A stretch of DNA of 64,000 bases from Pontibacterium granulatum (GCF_029961155.1 NZ_JASBRH010000008.1:170242-234241), one strand, 5' to 3'; shown: positions 41,676 to 51,313, numbered from the stretch's first letter. Numbers and translations: made by a program. Notes: a model not told the origin generated them from the letters alone.

Positions 41676-43457
41676 TTACTCGCCAAGTCGTTGCCGAATC
41701 GCATTGATAATCCCGTTGGCATCCAGTCCACATTCGCTCAACTGCTCGTTACGTTTGGCATGCTCAATCCACTGGTCAGGGATTCCCAGCTGCAGCAACG
41801 GTGTGGTAATGCCCTGTTGGTGCAGATACTCACCCACTGCCGAACCGGCACCGCCCTGCAAAGCATGGTCCTCAAGGGTTACAAGGAGCTCGTGTTCAGT
41901 AGCTAGCTGGTTGATAGCGTTCTGATCCAGTGGTTTCACAAAGCGCATATCGACCAGCGTCAGGTCTAGCGCCTCAGCGGCTTCCTGAGCGGCGGGCATA
42001 AGAGGGCCGAAGTTCAGTAGGGCCACGCGCTGTCCGCTGCGCAGGGTGTTGCTCTTGCCCAGCTCCAGTGGCGCAGTATCACGGCTGATTGTGATACCAC
42101 TGCCGCTGCCACGGGGGTAACGCACAGCAGCAGGCCCCCGGTAGTGATAACCGAGTGACAGCATGTCGTATAGCTCCTGCTCGTCAGACGGGGTCATCAT
42201 CAGCATGCCGGGTACACAACGCAGGTAGCTGATGTCAAAGATGCCTGCATGGGTAGATCCGTCTTCACCCACGAGGCCGGCGCGATCGATCGCCAGCAAG
42301 ATATCCAGATCCTGAATCGCCACGTCATGCACCAACTGATCGTAAGCCCGCTGCAGGAAGGTGGAGTAGATTGCCACCACCGGTTTCATATTGCGGCACG
42401 CCATACCCGCTGCGAGGGTAACGGCATGCTGTTCGGCGATGGCGACATCAAAGTAACGCTCGGAAAAACGCTCGGAAAACTCGATCAGGTCGGAGCCTTC
42501 GCGCATGGCCGGGGTGATGCCGATCAGTTTGCTGTCTTCTTCAGCGGTATCGCACAACCAACGCCCAAAGATGTTGCAGTACTTGGGCTTTTTCACCGCC
42601 GGTGCTTTTTGCCCCTGCGGTTCTATTTTGGTCAGAGCGTGATACCCCACCGGGTCCGCTTCTGCTGGCGCAAAATCTTTGCCCTTGCGGGTAACCACAT
42701 GCAGGAACTGAGGTCCTGGCCGGTTCAGGGCGGCGGTCAGTTCCGGTAGCAGGGCGTGAAAGTTGTGCCCATCAACGGGGCCTGCATATTCAAAGTCCAA
42801 TGCCTCAAACAGCGCTGCGGTTGTCTCGCCATCCGTACGCTTGGTGAGGTTTTTAGCCAGATAGGTCGCCAGGCCACCGATGTTGTGGGAGATCGACATC
42901 TCGTTGTCGTTCAGTATCACCAGCAGATTGGCGTTGGTATGTGCCGCATGGTTGAGTGCTTCGAAGGCCATACCGGCGGTCATCGCACCGTCGCCGATCA
43001 CCGCGACGGTTTTGTGGTCCAGCCCCTGCAGTTGATCGGCTACCGCCATACCGAGTGCGGCACTGATAGAGGTGCTGGAGTGACCCACGCCGAAGTCGTC
43101 GTAACGGCTCTCAGCGCGCTTCGGGAACGGTGCCAGACCATCCTTTTTACGAATGGTCTGCATTGCGTCACGGCGTTCGGTCAGAATCTTGTGTGGATAA
43201 CACTGGTGACCTACATCCCAGACCAAGTGGTCGTCCGGGGTTTGCAGCAGGTAGTGCAGGGCGATGGTCAGTTCCACGACGCCCAGGCCGGCACCAAAGT
43301 GACCGCCGGTTTGGCCTACGCTATACAACAGATACGCGCGCAGCTCCTCTGCCAGCTGTTCGAGGCGGTCAGCGGAAATGCCGCGCAGGGCGGACGGACT
43401 GTCTATGCGGTCCAGCAAAGGGGTTGCCGGACGCTGTTCGGGAATGGTCTGGAACAT
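41676..43457 (-). CDS. dxs: 1-deoxy-D-xylulose-5-phosphate synthase
   Basis: Thiamine-diphosphate enzyme starting the MEP isoprenoid pathway. 593 residues, shorter than the usual 610-640. Motifs: [27 protein letters not shown] (ThDP/Mg), [15 protein letters not shown]. Between [12 protein letters not shown] and GPVDGH only about 29 residues occur, against about 59 in E. coli, so the loop that is disordered in known structures is roughly halved. Cotranscribed with xseB and ispA; start overlaps the ispA stop. Confidence 0.95.
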   Translation of the reverse strand: MFQTIPEQRPATPLLDRIDSPSALRGISADRLEQLAEELRAYLLYSVGQTGGHFGAGLGVVELTIALHYLLQTPDDHLVWDVGHQCYPHKILTERRDAMQTIRKKDGLAPFPKRAESRYDDFGVGHSSTSISAALGMAVADQLQGLDHKTVAVIGDGAMTAGMAFEALNHAAHTNANLLVILNDNEMSISHNIGGLATYLAKNLTKRTDGETTAALFEALDFEYAGPVDGHNFHALLPELTAALNRPGPQFLHVVTRKGKDFAPAEADPVGYHALTKIEPQGQKAPAVKKPKYCNIFGRWLCDTAEEDSKLIGITPAMREGSDLIEFSERFSERYFDVAIAEQHAVTLAAGMACRNMKPVVAIYSTFLQRAYDQLVHDVAIQDLDILLAIDRAGLVGEDGSTHAGIFDISYLRCVPGMLMMTPSDEQELYDMLSLGYHYRGPAAVRYPRGSGSGITISRDTAPLELGKSNTLRSGQRVALLNFGPLMPAAQEAAEALDLTLVDMRFVKPLDQNAINQLATEHELLVTLEDHALQGGAGSAVGEYLHQQGITTPLLQLGIPDQWIEHAKRNEQLSECGLDANGIINAIRQRLGE

Positions 43458-44335
43458 CAGTGGTCGCGGTTGACGATAAAATCGGCCAGCTCAACCAGCG
43501 GTTGGGCTGTATCACCAAAGGGTTGTACGGCAGCGACGGCTTCCTGGTGCAGTTGGCGCAGCTTTTCTTTAGCGCCGTCCATGCCGAGCAGGGCAGGATA
43601 GGTCGGTTTATCCTGTTCGACGTCAGATCCTTGTGGCTTGCCGATGGTTTCAGTATCGCCCTCGATATCCAGGATGTCATCTTTGACCTGGAAGGCGAGT
43701 CCAATAGCATCCCCGTAGCGACGCAGTTGGGAAAAGGTGTCGCTGTCGTTACAGCCGCTGGAAAGTGCACCCAGATCGACTGCCGCGTTCAGCAGAGCAC
43801 CGGTTTTGTGGGCGTGCATCGCTTGCAGCTGTTCCAATGTCAGGCTTTTGCCCACATTTGCGAGGTCAAAGGCCTGGCCGACCACCATACCGCTATCGCC
43901 CGAAGCGTGTGCCAGTACTTTCACCATCTTCAGGTTGCGGGCGGGCTGACTTTCATCCTGGGTCAGCAGTTCAAAGCCGAAACACTGCAGGGCATCGCCG
44001 GCGAGAATGGCTGTGGCTTCATCAAAGGCGATGTGGCAGGTGGGCTTGCCGCGACGCAGATCATCGTCGTCCATCGCGGGCAGGTCATCGTGGACCAGGG
44101 AGTAGCTGTGAACACACTCAATGGCAGCAGCAGGAGCATCGGCGTCTTCAAGTTTGCCGCCCAGCATCTGGTTGACCATATACACCAGTATCGGACGGAC
44201 ACGCTTACCGCCGTTGAAGAGGGCGTAACGCATTGTTTCCTGCAGGCGCGGCTCGATACTGTCCTTTAGGACAGTCTGGTCGAGATAGGCATCAACACGC
44301 TGCTGATACTGTTTGAGTGTGTTTTTGATGGTCAA
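43457..44335 (-). CDS. ispA: Farnesyl diphosphate synthase
   Basis: Chain-elongating prenyltransferase making FPP. 292 residues. First Asp-rich motif [17 protein letters not shown] and second DDILDIEGD bind Mg-diphosphate. Order xseB-ispA-dxs is conserved in gammaproteobacteria. Confidence 0.96.
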   Translation of the reverse strand: MTIKNTLKQYQQRVDAYLDQTVLKDSIEPRLQETMRYALFNGGKRVRPILVYMVNQMLGGKLEDADAPAAAIECVHSYSLVHDDLPAMDDDDLRRGKPTCHIAFDEATAILAGDALQCFGFELLTQDESQPARNLKMVKVLAHASGDSGMVVGQAFDLANVGKSLTLEQLQAMHAHKTGALLNAAVDLGALSSGCNDSDTFSQLRRYGDAIGLAFQVKDDILDIEGDTETIGKPQGSDVEQDKPTYPALLGMDGAKEKLRQLHQEAVAAVQPFGDTAQPLVELADFIVNRDH

Positions 44336-44338
44336 GAT

Positions 44339-44581
44339 TCAGCTATCCTCGCCGCTATTAAAAGGCTGACTCTGCAACTCGCCGTTCTTCTCGATCAGTA
44401 CCTGAACCTTCTGTTCTGCCTGATCCAGAATTGACTGGCATTCACGGGTCAGTTTGACGCCCTGCTCGAACGCACCCAGCGCGTCTTCCAGCGATAGATC
44501 ACCTTGCTCGATCTGGTTAACCAGAGTTTCCAGTTCGTTCAGGGATGTCTCGAAATCGGTGGTTTTCTTGGCGCGGGGCAT
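44339..44581 (-). CDS. xseB: Exodeoxyribonuclease VII small subunit
   Basis: An 80-residue helical protein ([28 protein letters not shown]) that binds XseA. First gene of xseB-ispA-dxs; 3 nt before ispA. Divergent from pomA across 179 bp. Confidence 0.94.
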   Translation of the reverse strand: MPRAKKTTDFETSLNELETLVNQIEQGDLSLEDALGAFEQGVKLTRECQSILDQAEQKVQVLIEKNGELQSQPFNSGEDS

Positions 44582-44760
44582 GGGGCTTACCTGTGTGTAT
44601 AGAAGGCGTACACGTTACCGAAGCCGCAGGTATTTATCAATTAGCATAGATTAATCAAATTCATACGTTCGTTTAGGGGGGGAATGGGCGACTTTTTTTG
44701 CTATGATGGGTCGCTCATAAAACCTTGAGAATGCTGTGGTTGTGATCTGGAGACTATAGA

Positions 44761-45516
44761 GTGGATATAGCAACGCTCGTCGGGTTAATCGGCTCCTTTG
44801 GCCTGGTTGTCGCTGCGATGGTCATGGGTGGGGATGTTGGCGTATTCGTCAATGTGCCGTCCCTGCTGATCGTAATTGTCGGTACCCTCTTCGTAGTGAT
44901 GATGAAGTACACCCTGGGGACATTCCTGGGGGTCGGAAAAGTCATCGGCAAAGCATTTATGTTCAAATCTATCAGCCCGGATGTGATCATCGCGGAAACG
45001 GTAGAGCTGGCTGACGCGGCCCGTAAAGGTGGTCTGCTGTCGCTGGAGGACAAAACGGTTAGCAGTGACTTCATGCAGCGTGGCATTCAGCTGCTGGTGG
45101 ATGGTCACGATCCGGAAGTTGTTAAGACACTCCTCAATAAAGAAGCCAAGCTGACAACTGACCGTCATGATAACAGTATCTCCATTCTTGGTGCGATGGG
45201 TGATGTGGGGCCGGCGATGGGGATGATCGGTACGTTGGTGGGGCTGGTACAGATGCTGTCCAATATGTCCGACCCGAAATCGATCGGACCGGCGATGGCA
45301 GTCGCCCTGTTGACCACACTTTATGGTGCGATGCTGGCTACCATGTTTGCGTTGCCGGTGGCCGATAAGCTGGGCCAGCGCAAGGATGAAGAAGCACTGA
45401 ACCAGGCGCTGATTACCGACGGTCTGCTGGCAATTCAGGCGGGACAGAACCCGCGTGTTATCGAGCAGATGTTGAAGAACTACCTGCCAGAAGGCAAGCG
45501 TGCGACTGACGGCTAA
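44761..45516 (+). CDS. pomA: Flagellar stator protein PomA (MotA family)
   Basis: A 251-residue polytopic membrane protein with four membrane segments, forming with PomB the ion channel that drives rotation. The N-terminus (MDIATLVGLIGSFGLVVAAM) and overall length match the sodium-type PomA rather than MotA. The PAMGMIGTLVGLVQML segment holds channel-lining residues. GTG start. Located next to xseB as in Vibrio. Confidence 0.93.
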   Translation: MDIATLVGLIGSFGLVVAAMVMGGDVGVFVNVPSLLIVIVGTLFVVMMKYTLGTFLGVGKVIGKAFMFKSISPDVIIAETVELADAARKGGLLSLEDKTVSSDFMQRGIQLLVDGHDPEVVKTLLNKEAKLTTDRHDNSISILGAMGDVGPAMGMIGTLVGLVQMLSNMSDPKSIGPAMAVALLTTLYGAMLATMFALPVADKLGQRKDEEALNQALITDGLLAIQAGQNPRVIEQMLKNYLPEGKRATDG

Positions 45517-45533
45517 CACAGGGTGGATATGTC

Positions 45534-46466
45534 ATGAGTGACGAAGAACACGAATGCCCCCCCTGCCCCGCGGGGTTACCGGGTTGGTTGGCGACCTTTG
45601 CTGATCTGATGTCCCTGCTAATGTGCTTCTTCGTACTTCTGCTCTCGTTCTCCGAGATGGATGTACTGAAGTTTAAGCAACTGGCGGGTTCCATGCGCGA
45701 GGCCTTTGGTGTGCAGAACCAGATCAAGGTTGAGGATGTACCTAAGGGCACGTCCATCATTGCGCAGGAATTTAGTCCGGGTCGACCAGAGCCGACGCCT
45801 CTGAACGAAGTTCGCCAGATGACGGTGAACAATGACATGAATACCCTGGATATACGCTCGAAAGAGGGTGAGCAGGAGATTCAGGATCAGCAGGCGAGCG
45901 ATGCCTTCGAAGAGATGCAGAAGGAGATGGAGCAGCAGGCTGAAGAGGAAGCTGTGGAGTTTGCTGCTGCACTGGCGAAGGAGATCGGGCAGGGCAGTAT
46001 CGAGGTCGAATCTGAAGGGCGTAAGATCATTATTCGTCTGAAAGAGCAGGGTTCGTTCGATTCCGGTCAGGCTGAGCTGAAGTTTGAAGCAATCCCGGTA
46101 CTGGCGAAGATTCGTGACATGCTGCTGACCGTCAAGGGTAAGGTGGCAATTGAAGGTCACACGGACAATATTCCATACAATGGGCAGCGTTTTGAATCCA
46201 ACTGGGATCTGTCCACCGCCCGGGCATTGGCAGTTGCGCACGAGCTGTTTGGCGATCCTCGCATTGAGCAGAAACGTTTCCGTATCCTGGGGTACGCTGA
46301 TACCAAACCGCTGACACCAAACGAAACCCGTGCCCAGCGCTCCCGCAACCGTCGTGTTGAGATTGTGGTGCAAAAAGGTGACGATAAGGAACTGCTTAAG
46401 CGCCTGCAGGCGGGTGACCCGGATGATATCCGACGAGAGAATGAGGCTCCGGGCGAGGTGTTCTGA
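45534..46466 (+). CDS. pomB: Flagellar stator protein PomB (MotB family)
   Basis: 310 residues. N-terminal membrane segment with the ion-binding Asp in WLATFADLMSLLMCFFVLL, a coiled linker with a plug-like region, and a C-terminal OmpA-like peptidoglycan-binding domain (IEGHTDNIPYN; SNWDLSTARA; RNRRVEIVV). Follows pomA after 17 nt. Sodium coupling is inferred from the PomA similarity. Confidence 0.93.
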   Translation: MSDEEHECPPCPAGLPGWLATFADLMSLLMCFFVLLLSFSEMDVLKFKQLAGSMREAFGVQNQIKVEDVPKGTSIIAQEFSPGRPEPTPLNEVRQMTVNNDMNTLDIRSKEGEQEIQDQQASDAFEEMQKEMEQQAEEEAVEFAAALAKEIGQGSIEVESEGRKIIIRLKEQGSFDSGQAELKFEAIPVLAKIRDMLLTVKGKVAIEGHTDNIPYNGQRFESNWDLSTARALAVAHELFGDPRIEQKRFRILGYADTKPLTPNETRAQRSRNRRVEIVVQKGDDKELLKRLQAGDPDDIRRENEAPGEVF

Positions 46467-46484
46467 GTTTTCGTTACGTTATAC

Positions 46485-46514
46485 AAAAAAACCCGGCGTA
46501 TGCCGGGTTTTTTA
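46485..46514. terminator. Bidirectional terminator between pomB and cytochrome c5
   Basis: AAAAAAACCCGGC GTAT GCCGGGTTTTTT: GC-rich 6-bp core with A/T runs on both sides. Confidence 0.9.
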
Positions 46515-46529
46515 TGCGCTGTTAACCCG

Positions 46530-46832
46530 TTACTTGGAGTTGTCTACCATGTACTGGATAGCTCCTTTCAGCTCAGCGTCGCTGCAGTCCATGCACAGGC
46601 CTTTAGGAGGCATAGCACCTTTGCCGGACTTGGCTGTTGCCAGCAGCGCGTCTACGCCCTGAGCGGCACGTGGGCCCCAAGCAGCTGCATCACCCAGCTT
46701 AGGCGCGTTAGCTGCACCGCTTGCGTGGCATACTGAACACTTGGTGTTGTAAACTTCTTCGCCGCTACGCTCGGCCATCGCGTTAGTGGACATCAGTACA
46801 GCCGCAGCTGCAAAAACAATCGCCTTTTTCAT
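46530..46832 (-). CDS. Periplasmic cytochrome c5-type protein
   Basis: 100 residues. Signal peptide (cleavage near AMA/ERS), haem attachment CSVCH, axial Met in GAMPPKG, and an extra C-x2-C pair (CMDC) characteristic of cytochrome c5. A soluble electron carrier. Single gene. Confidence 0.92.
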   Translation of the reverse strand: MKKAIVFAAAAVLMSTNAMAERSGEEVYNTKCSVCHASGAANAPKLGDAAAWGPRAAQGVDALLATAKSGKGAMPPKGLCMDCSDAELKGAIQYMVDNSK

Positions 46833-47037
46833 TATCTTTATTCCTCAGTGCTCACAGAGTGGATTTAGTAGTAAATCTTCTACTGACCCAAAAAATGTTA
46901 AGGGCGCAGTGTAGTCATATCACCTTAGTACTGTAAATACACAATTGTACGTTAACTGACGCTGAACAATCGTATGGTGGGAATCTGGTCTTAGGGAGTA
47001 AATAGAAAGGTTGAGCAGTGAGGGAGGGTAACGAGAC

Positions 47038-47247
47038 TTAACGTCCGCTACCCAGGTGCATCGCGTATTCGGCCTGCTGGCGCTGAATGTTCATGTTCTG
47101 CTGGTTGAAGTTGCGTTCCTGCTGATACTCAGCAATCACCTGTTCCAGCAGGTTTTTCGGTGCAGTCAGCATTTGACGCACATCATTGATGGTGTAGCCG
47201 CGGCTCAGAAGCTGTTTCAGCTGAGCCTGAATATGCATTTTATCCAT
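47038..47247 (-). CDS. Small uncharacterised protein
   Basis: 69 residues, predicted helical, no signal peptide: an N-terminal part resembling a short helix-turn-helix (LLSRGYTINDVRQMLTAPKN) and a Gln/Asn-rich tail. AGGATA is upstream of the ATG. I do not recognise the family. Confidence 0.6.
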   Translation of the reverse strand: MDKMHIQAQLKQLLSRGYTINDVRQMLTAPKNLLEQVIAEYQQERNFNQQNMNIQRQQAEYAMHLGSGR

Positions 47248-47347
47248 TATCTTATCCTCTTTAATTCACCCTTTAATATTGGTAGATGAATATTTCAGAG
47301 GTGTTGCAGATCGGCGTATCTTTTGTTGCAGTGCGCGCTTGGTGATT

Positions 47348-48187
47348 TTACTCCTTTATCGTCAGCCCTAGCCTCTTCTCTGCAGCCTTGATCATCTTCG
47401 GATCGAGTTCGGGTGGTGTAATATCGACCCCTTCCGACAGCTGATCCGCAATTGTCTTCAAAACCTGAATGCGGGCAAACCACTTGTGGTTGCCGGCAAT
47501 CAGATGCCAGGGCGAAGCTTGGGTGGAGGTATATGTCAGCATATCGTTGATGGCGTCTGCATACTGGTCCCACTTTTCCCGATTGCGGATGTCTTCTTCC
47601 GTGAGTTTCCAGCGCTTGTAGGGATTGTTGAGGCGCTCATCAAAGCGGTGCAGCTGTTCATCCTGGTCGATATGCAGGAACAGCTTTACGATCCTTACAT
47701 CATCGTCGCAGAGCATACGCTCGAATTCGTTGATCTCATGATAGGCGCGCTGCCAAGCGGGTTCCGGGCAGAGGTCCTCAATCCGTTCGACCAATACACG
47801 GCCATACCAGGAGCGGTCGAAGATGGCCCAGCTTTGAGGTTTGGGCAGGCGGGTTTGGAAGCGATAGAGGTAGTGTCTTCCCTGCTCGTTGTCAGTGGGA
47901 GCACCAATTGGGTGGACCTTGAAACCTCGCGGATCCAATCGTTCGGTGAGACGGCGGATTGCACCGCCCTTACCGCTGGCATCCCAGCCCTCAAATACAA
48001 TGATCGCGCGCCGATTTTGGTGATGGTAGGCCTGTTGGATCGCAAGAATGCGTTTCTGCTGCTTTTTCAGCTTGCTTTCGTAACTGTCACGGTCGGAGAT
48101 GTAGCTGTTGTCCAGATCCACGTCGGACAGATGAGGTGGTTTGTTTTCGATTACGATCTTGCTTGGCTTCTGCATCGCTATGAACAT
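47348..48187 (-). CDS. ppk2: Polyphosphate kinase 2 family protein
   Basis: 279 residues (275 if the second Met is used). PPK2 enzymes move phosphate between polyphosphate and nucleotides. Walker A FEGWDASGKGGAI, lid region RLDPRGFKVHP, and Walker B DRSWYGRVLVER are all present. The single-domain length suggests an ADP- or AMP-phosphorylating enzyme, but the class cannot be assigned firmly. Confidence 0.9.
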   Translation of the reverse strand: MFIAMQKPSKIVIENKPPHLSDVDLDNSYISDRDSYESKLKKQQKRILAIQQAYHHQNRRAIIVFEGWDASGKGGAIRRLTERLDPRGFKVHPIGAPTDNEQGRHYLYRFQTRLPKPQSWAIFDRSWYGRVLVERIEDLCPEPAWQRAYHEINEFERMLCDDDVRIVKLFLHIDQDEQLHRFDERLNNPYKRWKLTEEDIRNREKWDQYADAINDMLTYTSTQASPWHLIAGNHKWFARIQVLKTIADQLSEGVDITPPELDPKMIKAAEKRLGLTIKE

Positions 48188-48247
48188 CCTGTACTACTGA
48201 AGCCTTCAGGGTAGCCAGATACAGGGAGGAGGGCAATGTGACCTTTT

Positions 48248-49240
48248 ATGCGACTGACTATACTGGATACGTTAAAGCAACGTATTGATGCCATGTTAGA
48301 AACGCGAACGTTTACGATTGGATTGGCCAGATTGGCGTTGTTGATGTCGGTCGTGGGGAGTGCATTCTGGCCCGGTAGAGTAGCCGTGGCAGCGAGCTGG
48401 ATACTGCAGGAAGGGCAAGACGTTGTGGGCGGTGTGGAATGGCACCGTGTATCCGAGGCCGATACGCTGGTCTCTATCGCGCGGCGTTTCGGTGTGGGCT
48501 ATGACGAGATTATACGTGCCAATCCTATGTTGGATATCTGGTTGCCCGAAGCACAGCGGGATCTGCAACTACCATTGCAGTTTATCCTGCCCTCAGGGTC
48601 CCGTCAGGGGTTAGTACTCAACCTGGCTGAAATGCGTCTTTACTACTATCCACGCGAGGAGCCCGTCAGGGTGTACAGCTACCCAGTGGGTATTGGCCGC
48701 GAGGGTTGGCAGACGCCGGTCACTACCACCCGGATTGTCAGTAAAGTCACTGATCCCAACTGGTATCCACCTCAATCCATCCGCGAGGAAGCGTTGGCGA
48801 CTGGTACGGCTCTGCCGGACTTGGTGCCGGCAGGCCCGGAAAACCCTTTGGGTAGTCACGCCCTTCGGTTGGGATTAAGTGGTTACCTGTTGCATGGTAC
48901 CAATCGACCCGCAGGTGTCGGGATGCGGGTGAGTCATGGCTGCATACGCTTGTATCCGGAAGATATAGTGGCTTTGTTTGCACAGGTGGAGGTAGGCACA
49001 AAGCTGCGAATAATCGATGAGCCGTTTAAATTGGGCTGGTTGAACGACCAACTTTATTTGGAGGTGCATCCTGCGGCGTATACGTCCAGTGACGCGGGGA
49101 AAAGCAGTCTCGCTCAGTTGCTGGCCGCGTTGCGCAACATGGAGTCAGTAGGGCTAAATAGCTTCGCTATCCAAGAGGCTCTGGATGAGGCGAGTGGTGT
49201 GCCGGTTCATATTGGTACACGCCTGGCACGTCAGCCCTGA
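48248..49240 (+). CDS. L,D-transpeptidase (YkuD family) with LysM-like region
   Basis: 330 residues, exported (hydrophobic segment about 25-48). A LysM-like stretch (HRVSEADTLVSIARRFGVGYDEIIRANP) binds peptidoglycan; the YkuD catalytic domain follows, with LHGTN and the active-site SHGCIRLYPED. It resembles ErfK/YbiS enzymes that make 3-3 cross-links or attach lipoproteins to peptidoglycan. An Lpp-type alanine-zipper lipoprotein is encoded next to it on the other strand. Confidence 0.92.
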   Translation: MRLTILDTLKQRIDAMLETRTFTIGLARLALLMSVVGSAFWPGRVAVAASWILQEGQDVVGGVEWHRVSEADTLVSIARRFGVGYDEIIRANPMLDIWLPEAQRDLQLPLQFILPSGSRQGLVLNLAEMRLYYYPREEPVRVYSYPVGIGREGWQTPVTTTRIVSKVTDPNWYPPQSIREEALATGTALPDLVPAGPENPLGSHALRLGLSGYLLHGTNRPAGVGMRVSHGCIRLYPEDIVALFAQVEVGTKLRIIDEPFKLGWLNDQLYLEVHPAAYTSSDAGKSSLAQLLAALRNMESVGLNSFAIQEALDEASGVPVHIGTRLARQP

Positions 49241-49270
49241 AGCGTGGGCTGACGAACCTGAAGGTAAAGC

Positions 49271-49546
49271 TTACTTTTGCATGGATTGCTCAAATGCGCG
49301 ATTGATACGACGCGTATTGGCCTGACAACATGCCTGCGCATCCCGTGCCGCTTCCATTGCAGCAGCTGCATCGTTGGAAGCAGCATCAGCTTTTCTGGAC
49401 GCTTGCTGAGCCATAGACTCTGCAGCTTGGGCGCGATCAAGTGCTTGTTGGGCCATCTCTCGCATAGATTCCATATCCGCTGAATTGGTGCTGGCACAGC
49501 CTGCCAGTAATGCTGCGAGTATCAAAGGAATAACTTGAGGTTTCAT
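49271..49546 (-). CDS. Alanine-zipper lipoprotein (OprI/Lpp-like)
   Basis: 91 residues. Lipobox LLAGC (Cys17), then an Ala/Met-rich heptad coiled coil (about 25-75) as in OprI and Lpp, and a C-terminal lysine (QSMQK) that could be joined to peptidoglycan. Unusual for the family is a CC pair near residues 73-74. A likely structural outer-membrane lipoprotein. Confidence 0.85.
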   Translation of the reverse strand: MKPQVIPLILAALLAGCASTNSADMESMREMAQQALDRAQAAESMAQQASRKADAASNDAAAAMEAARDAQACCQANTRRINRAFEQSMQK

Positions 49547-49588
49547 GGGTGCTTCCTCAATAGGATTTATAGGGACTTAACCTTGAAA

Positions 49589-49594
49589 ATTATA
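49589..49594 (-). promoter_or_regulatory. Predicted -10 element of the lipoprotein gene
   Basis: TATAAT on the minus strand, about 45 nt before the ATG; the -35 is weak (CAGGCA with 17-bp spacing). Confidence 0.45.
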
Positions 49595-50063
49595 GGTGAT
49601 CTATCTCTTTGTGCCTGTTTTTTAGACATTAGTCGGCTTTTGGTGGTCGGTTAAATTTCGACAATCATGCTGTTTAGTTCGGCGCAAACCGCAGGTGATG
49701 CGGCTCTGTGGTGAGTAGGGTGAGTGGACGCATGGGGATTTAGTCGCAAGAGCTTTCTTTTGTTGCAGGCTCAACTAAATACCCCGCCGGCTGCAGGGCG
49801 GGCGTTCACTGGATGAGTGGATTAAGCGGCTGGAGGATGCGGTGTAACGAGTATAGAGGATGGAAGGCGTAGTGTTGCTCATTGTGGTCGCTCCAAGGTT
49901 CACACATGTCTAATGTTGTCGCGGGCCTTTCTCGAGTGAAAATCGAGCCCTCACTCAGGCCTGCAACTCACGCGCTTGATTGATGGGCGATAGATCTATT
50001 AAAAAAGAGACCCGTTTTTACACTTTTAAGACTTAGGTCGCATCATCCTGCCCTTACTGGGTC
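49595..50063. other. Stretch without a recognisable gene
   Basis: About 470 bp with no convincing ORF. It contains a CCCGCC/GGCGGG inverted repeat near 49783-49802 without a T-run, and an AT-rich stretch near 50000-50030. I see no tRNA or known RNA family. An unrecognised small RNA is possible but unsupported. Confidence 0.4.
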
Positions 50064-50067
50064 TATA

Positions 50068-50106
50068 CTCCGAACTGAACAACTTTATTAATTCTGAAGT
50101 TCGGAG
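50068..50106 (+). promoter_or_regulatory. Hairpin that would sequester the ribosome-binding site of the DUF3461 gene
   Basis: CTCCGAACT (50068-50076) pairs perfectly with AGTTCGGAG (50098-50106) across a 21-nt loop. The 3' arm contains the GGAG that precedes ATG 50118. A TATACT that could be a -10 overlaps the 5' arm. Confidence 0.55.
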
Positions 50107-50117
50107 ACTTGTCGGAC

Positions 50118-50507
50118 ATGGCAATTGAGCAGTTCGAAACCCTGAAGGAAATGGGGATAGACGATGTACATGATATCGAGAAGTACACCTCGCGTATCGA
50201 AGGTGACATGGATATCCTCAAAATCTACTTCCGTCGCCACCAGGGTGAATGGTTTGCCAAAAGCAAAAAGTTCAAATTTAAGCGCGTGTATAAAAACGTG
50301 TTGGTGAACGATGGCTTGGTGCCTTATCGCTCTACAACAGAGCCTTCACCTTTCTTTCTTCGTGCAGTGGCTGAGCTGGATGCCCTTGTGCAAGAGGAAG
50401 TGTCCACTCAGAACAAGAAAGAACAGTTACTTGATGAGCTGGAGCACTTGGAAAAAGTGGTGGCCCGAAAGATTGAGGATATCCGTCGGCAAATCGACGA
50501 GATGTAA
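50118..50507 (+). CDS. DUF3461 family protein
   Basis: 129 residues. LKEMGIDDVHDIEKYTSR and DILKIYFRRHQGEWFAKSKKFKF match the DUF3461 family of small gammaproteobacterial proteins. The C-terminal 40 residues form a coiled coil. Function unknown. ATG 50118 is chosen over TTG 50109, which lies only 2 nt from the GGAG. Confidence 0.85.
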   Translation: MAIEQFETLKEMGIDDVHDIEKYTSRIEGDMDILKIYFRRHQGEWFAKSKKFKFKRVYKNVLVNDGLVPYRSTTEPSPFFLRAVAELDALVQEEVSTQNKKEQLLDELEHLEKVVARKIEDIRRQIDEM

Positions 50508-50695
50508 TGATCTTTCTTACAAGGCGCGGCAGGCCTTATCTTGTCGTGCCCTGCTTTCCTTTCCCCTCTCTCGTCTGATCTCTTCGCGGCAGCGTCGTGT
50601 CCACGGTTTTCAAAGCACTTGCGGATAAAAACTCACTCTAACGTCTAGTTTCGACTTTGTTTTGTAACAATTATCTCTTATCGTGTGCGTATAAA

Positions 50696-50709
50696 CTGGT
50701 ATACACCAG
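50696..50709 (+). promoter_or_regulatory. Inverted repeat resembling a GntR-family operator
   Basis: CTGGT ATAC ACCAG lies 36 bp before the PhnZ-like gene and directly after a TATAAA (50690-50695) that could be its -10. The core resembles the GTmTAkAC-type operator of HutC/PhnF-like regulators. No such regulator gene is in the window. Confidence 0.5.
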
Positions 50710-50745
50710 ATTGGTTTGATCAACGACAGTTTGACGAGAGCGAAC

Positions 50746-51291
50746 ATGCATCCATTTATCCAGCAGATCATTGATCTGTACGAAGCTGAAGGTCACCACA
50801 CCTACGGTGAAGGCATTAACCAGACGGAGCACGGCGTTCAGTGTGCGGAGTTAGCGCTGCGCGCAGGTGAATCTGCTGAACTGGTAACTGCTGCCTTGCT
50901 GCACGACGTGGGCCACCTGATGGCTACCACCGATATCGCCTTTGGCAACTACAAGCACGACTCAATCGGCGCAGAATATCTGGCACCATACTTCCCGCCT
51001 TCGGTAACCGAACCAATTCGTCTGCACGCTGAAGCCAAGCGGTACCTCTGTGCCGTAGAAAAGGGCTATCTGGAAGGCTTGTCAGCAGCGTCCCTGGACT
51101 CTCTCCACCATCAGGGGGGGCTGATGAACGAGGAAGAGCAGCAGGCGTTCCTGCAGGAAGAATATGCGGCAGATGCAATCAAGCTGCGTCGTTGGGATGA
51201 CGAAGGCAAGGTAGAAGAGCTGAGCAACAAAACCGTGGCTCACTACCTGGATAGCATGAACGCTGCGATTACTGCAGAAGCAACGGCATAA
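50746..51291 (+). CDS. PhnZ/TmpB-like HD-domain mixed-valence diiron oxygenase
   Basis: 181 residues. Family members cleave the C-P bond of 1-hydroxy-phosphonates oxidatively. The iron ligands expected of this HD subgroup are visible: H29 (QTEH), H53-D54 (LLHDVGH), H71, H94 and D151, plus the substrate-region glutamate E22. The usual Y-x-G-E motif reads T-Y-G-E, so the tyrosine is shifted by one position. It overlaps nothing and is 22 nt before its 2-oxoglutarate oxygenase partner. Start ATG 50746. Substrate (2-aminoethylphosphonate, a methylated analogue, or another) is not decided. Confidence 0.82.
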   Translation: MHPFIQQIIDLYEAEGHHTYGEGINQTEHGVQCAELALRAGESAELVTAALLHDVGHLMATTDIAFGNYKHDSIGAEYLAPYFPPSVTEPIRLHAEAKRYLCAVEKGYLEGLSAASLDSLHHQGGLMNEEEQQAFLQEEYAADAIKLRRWDDEGKVEELSNKTVAHYLDSMNAAITAEATA

Positions 51292-51313
51292 CCTCTCAGA
51301 TTCGGAGAAAACG

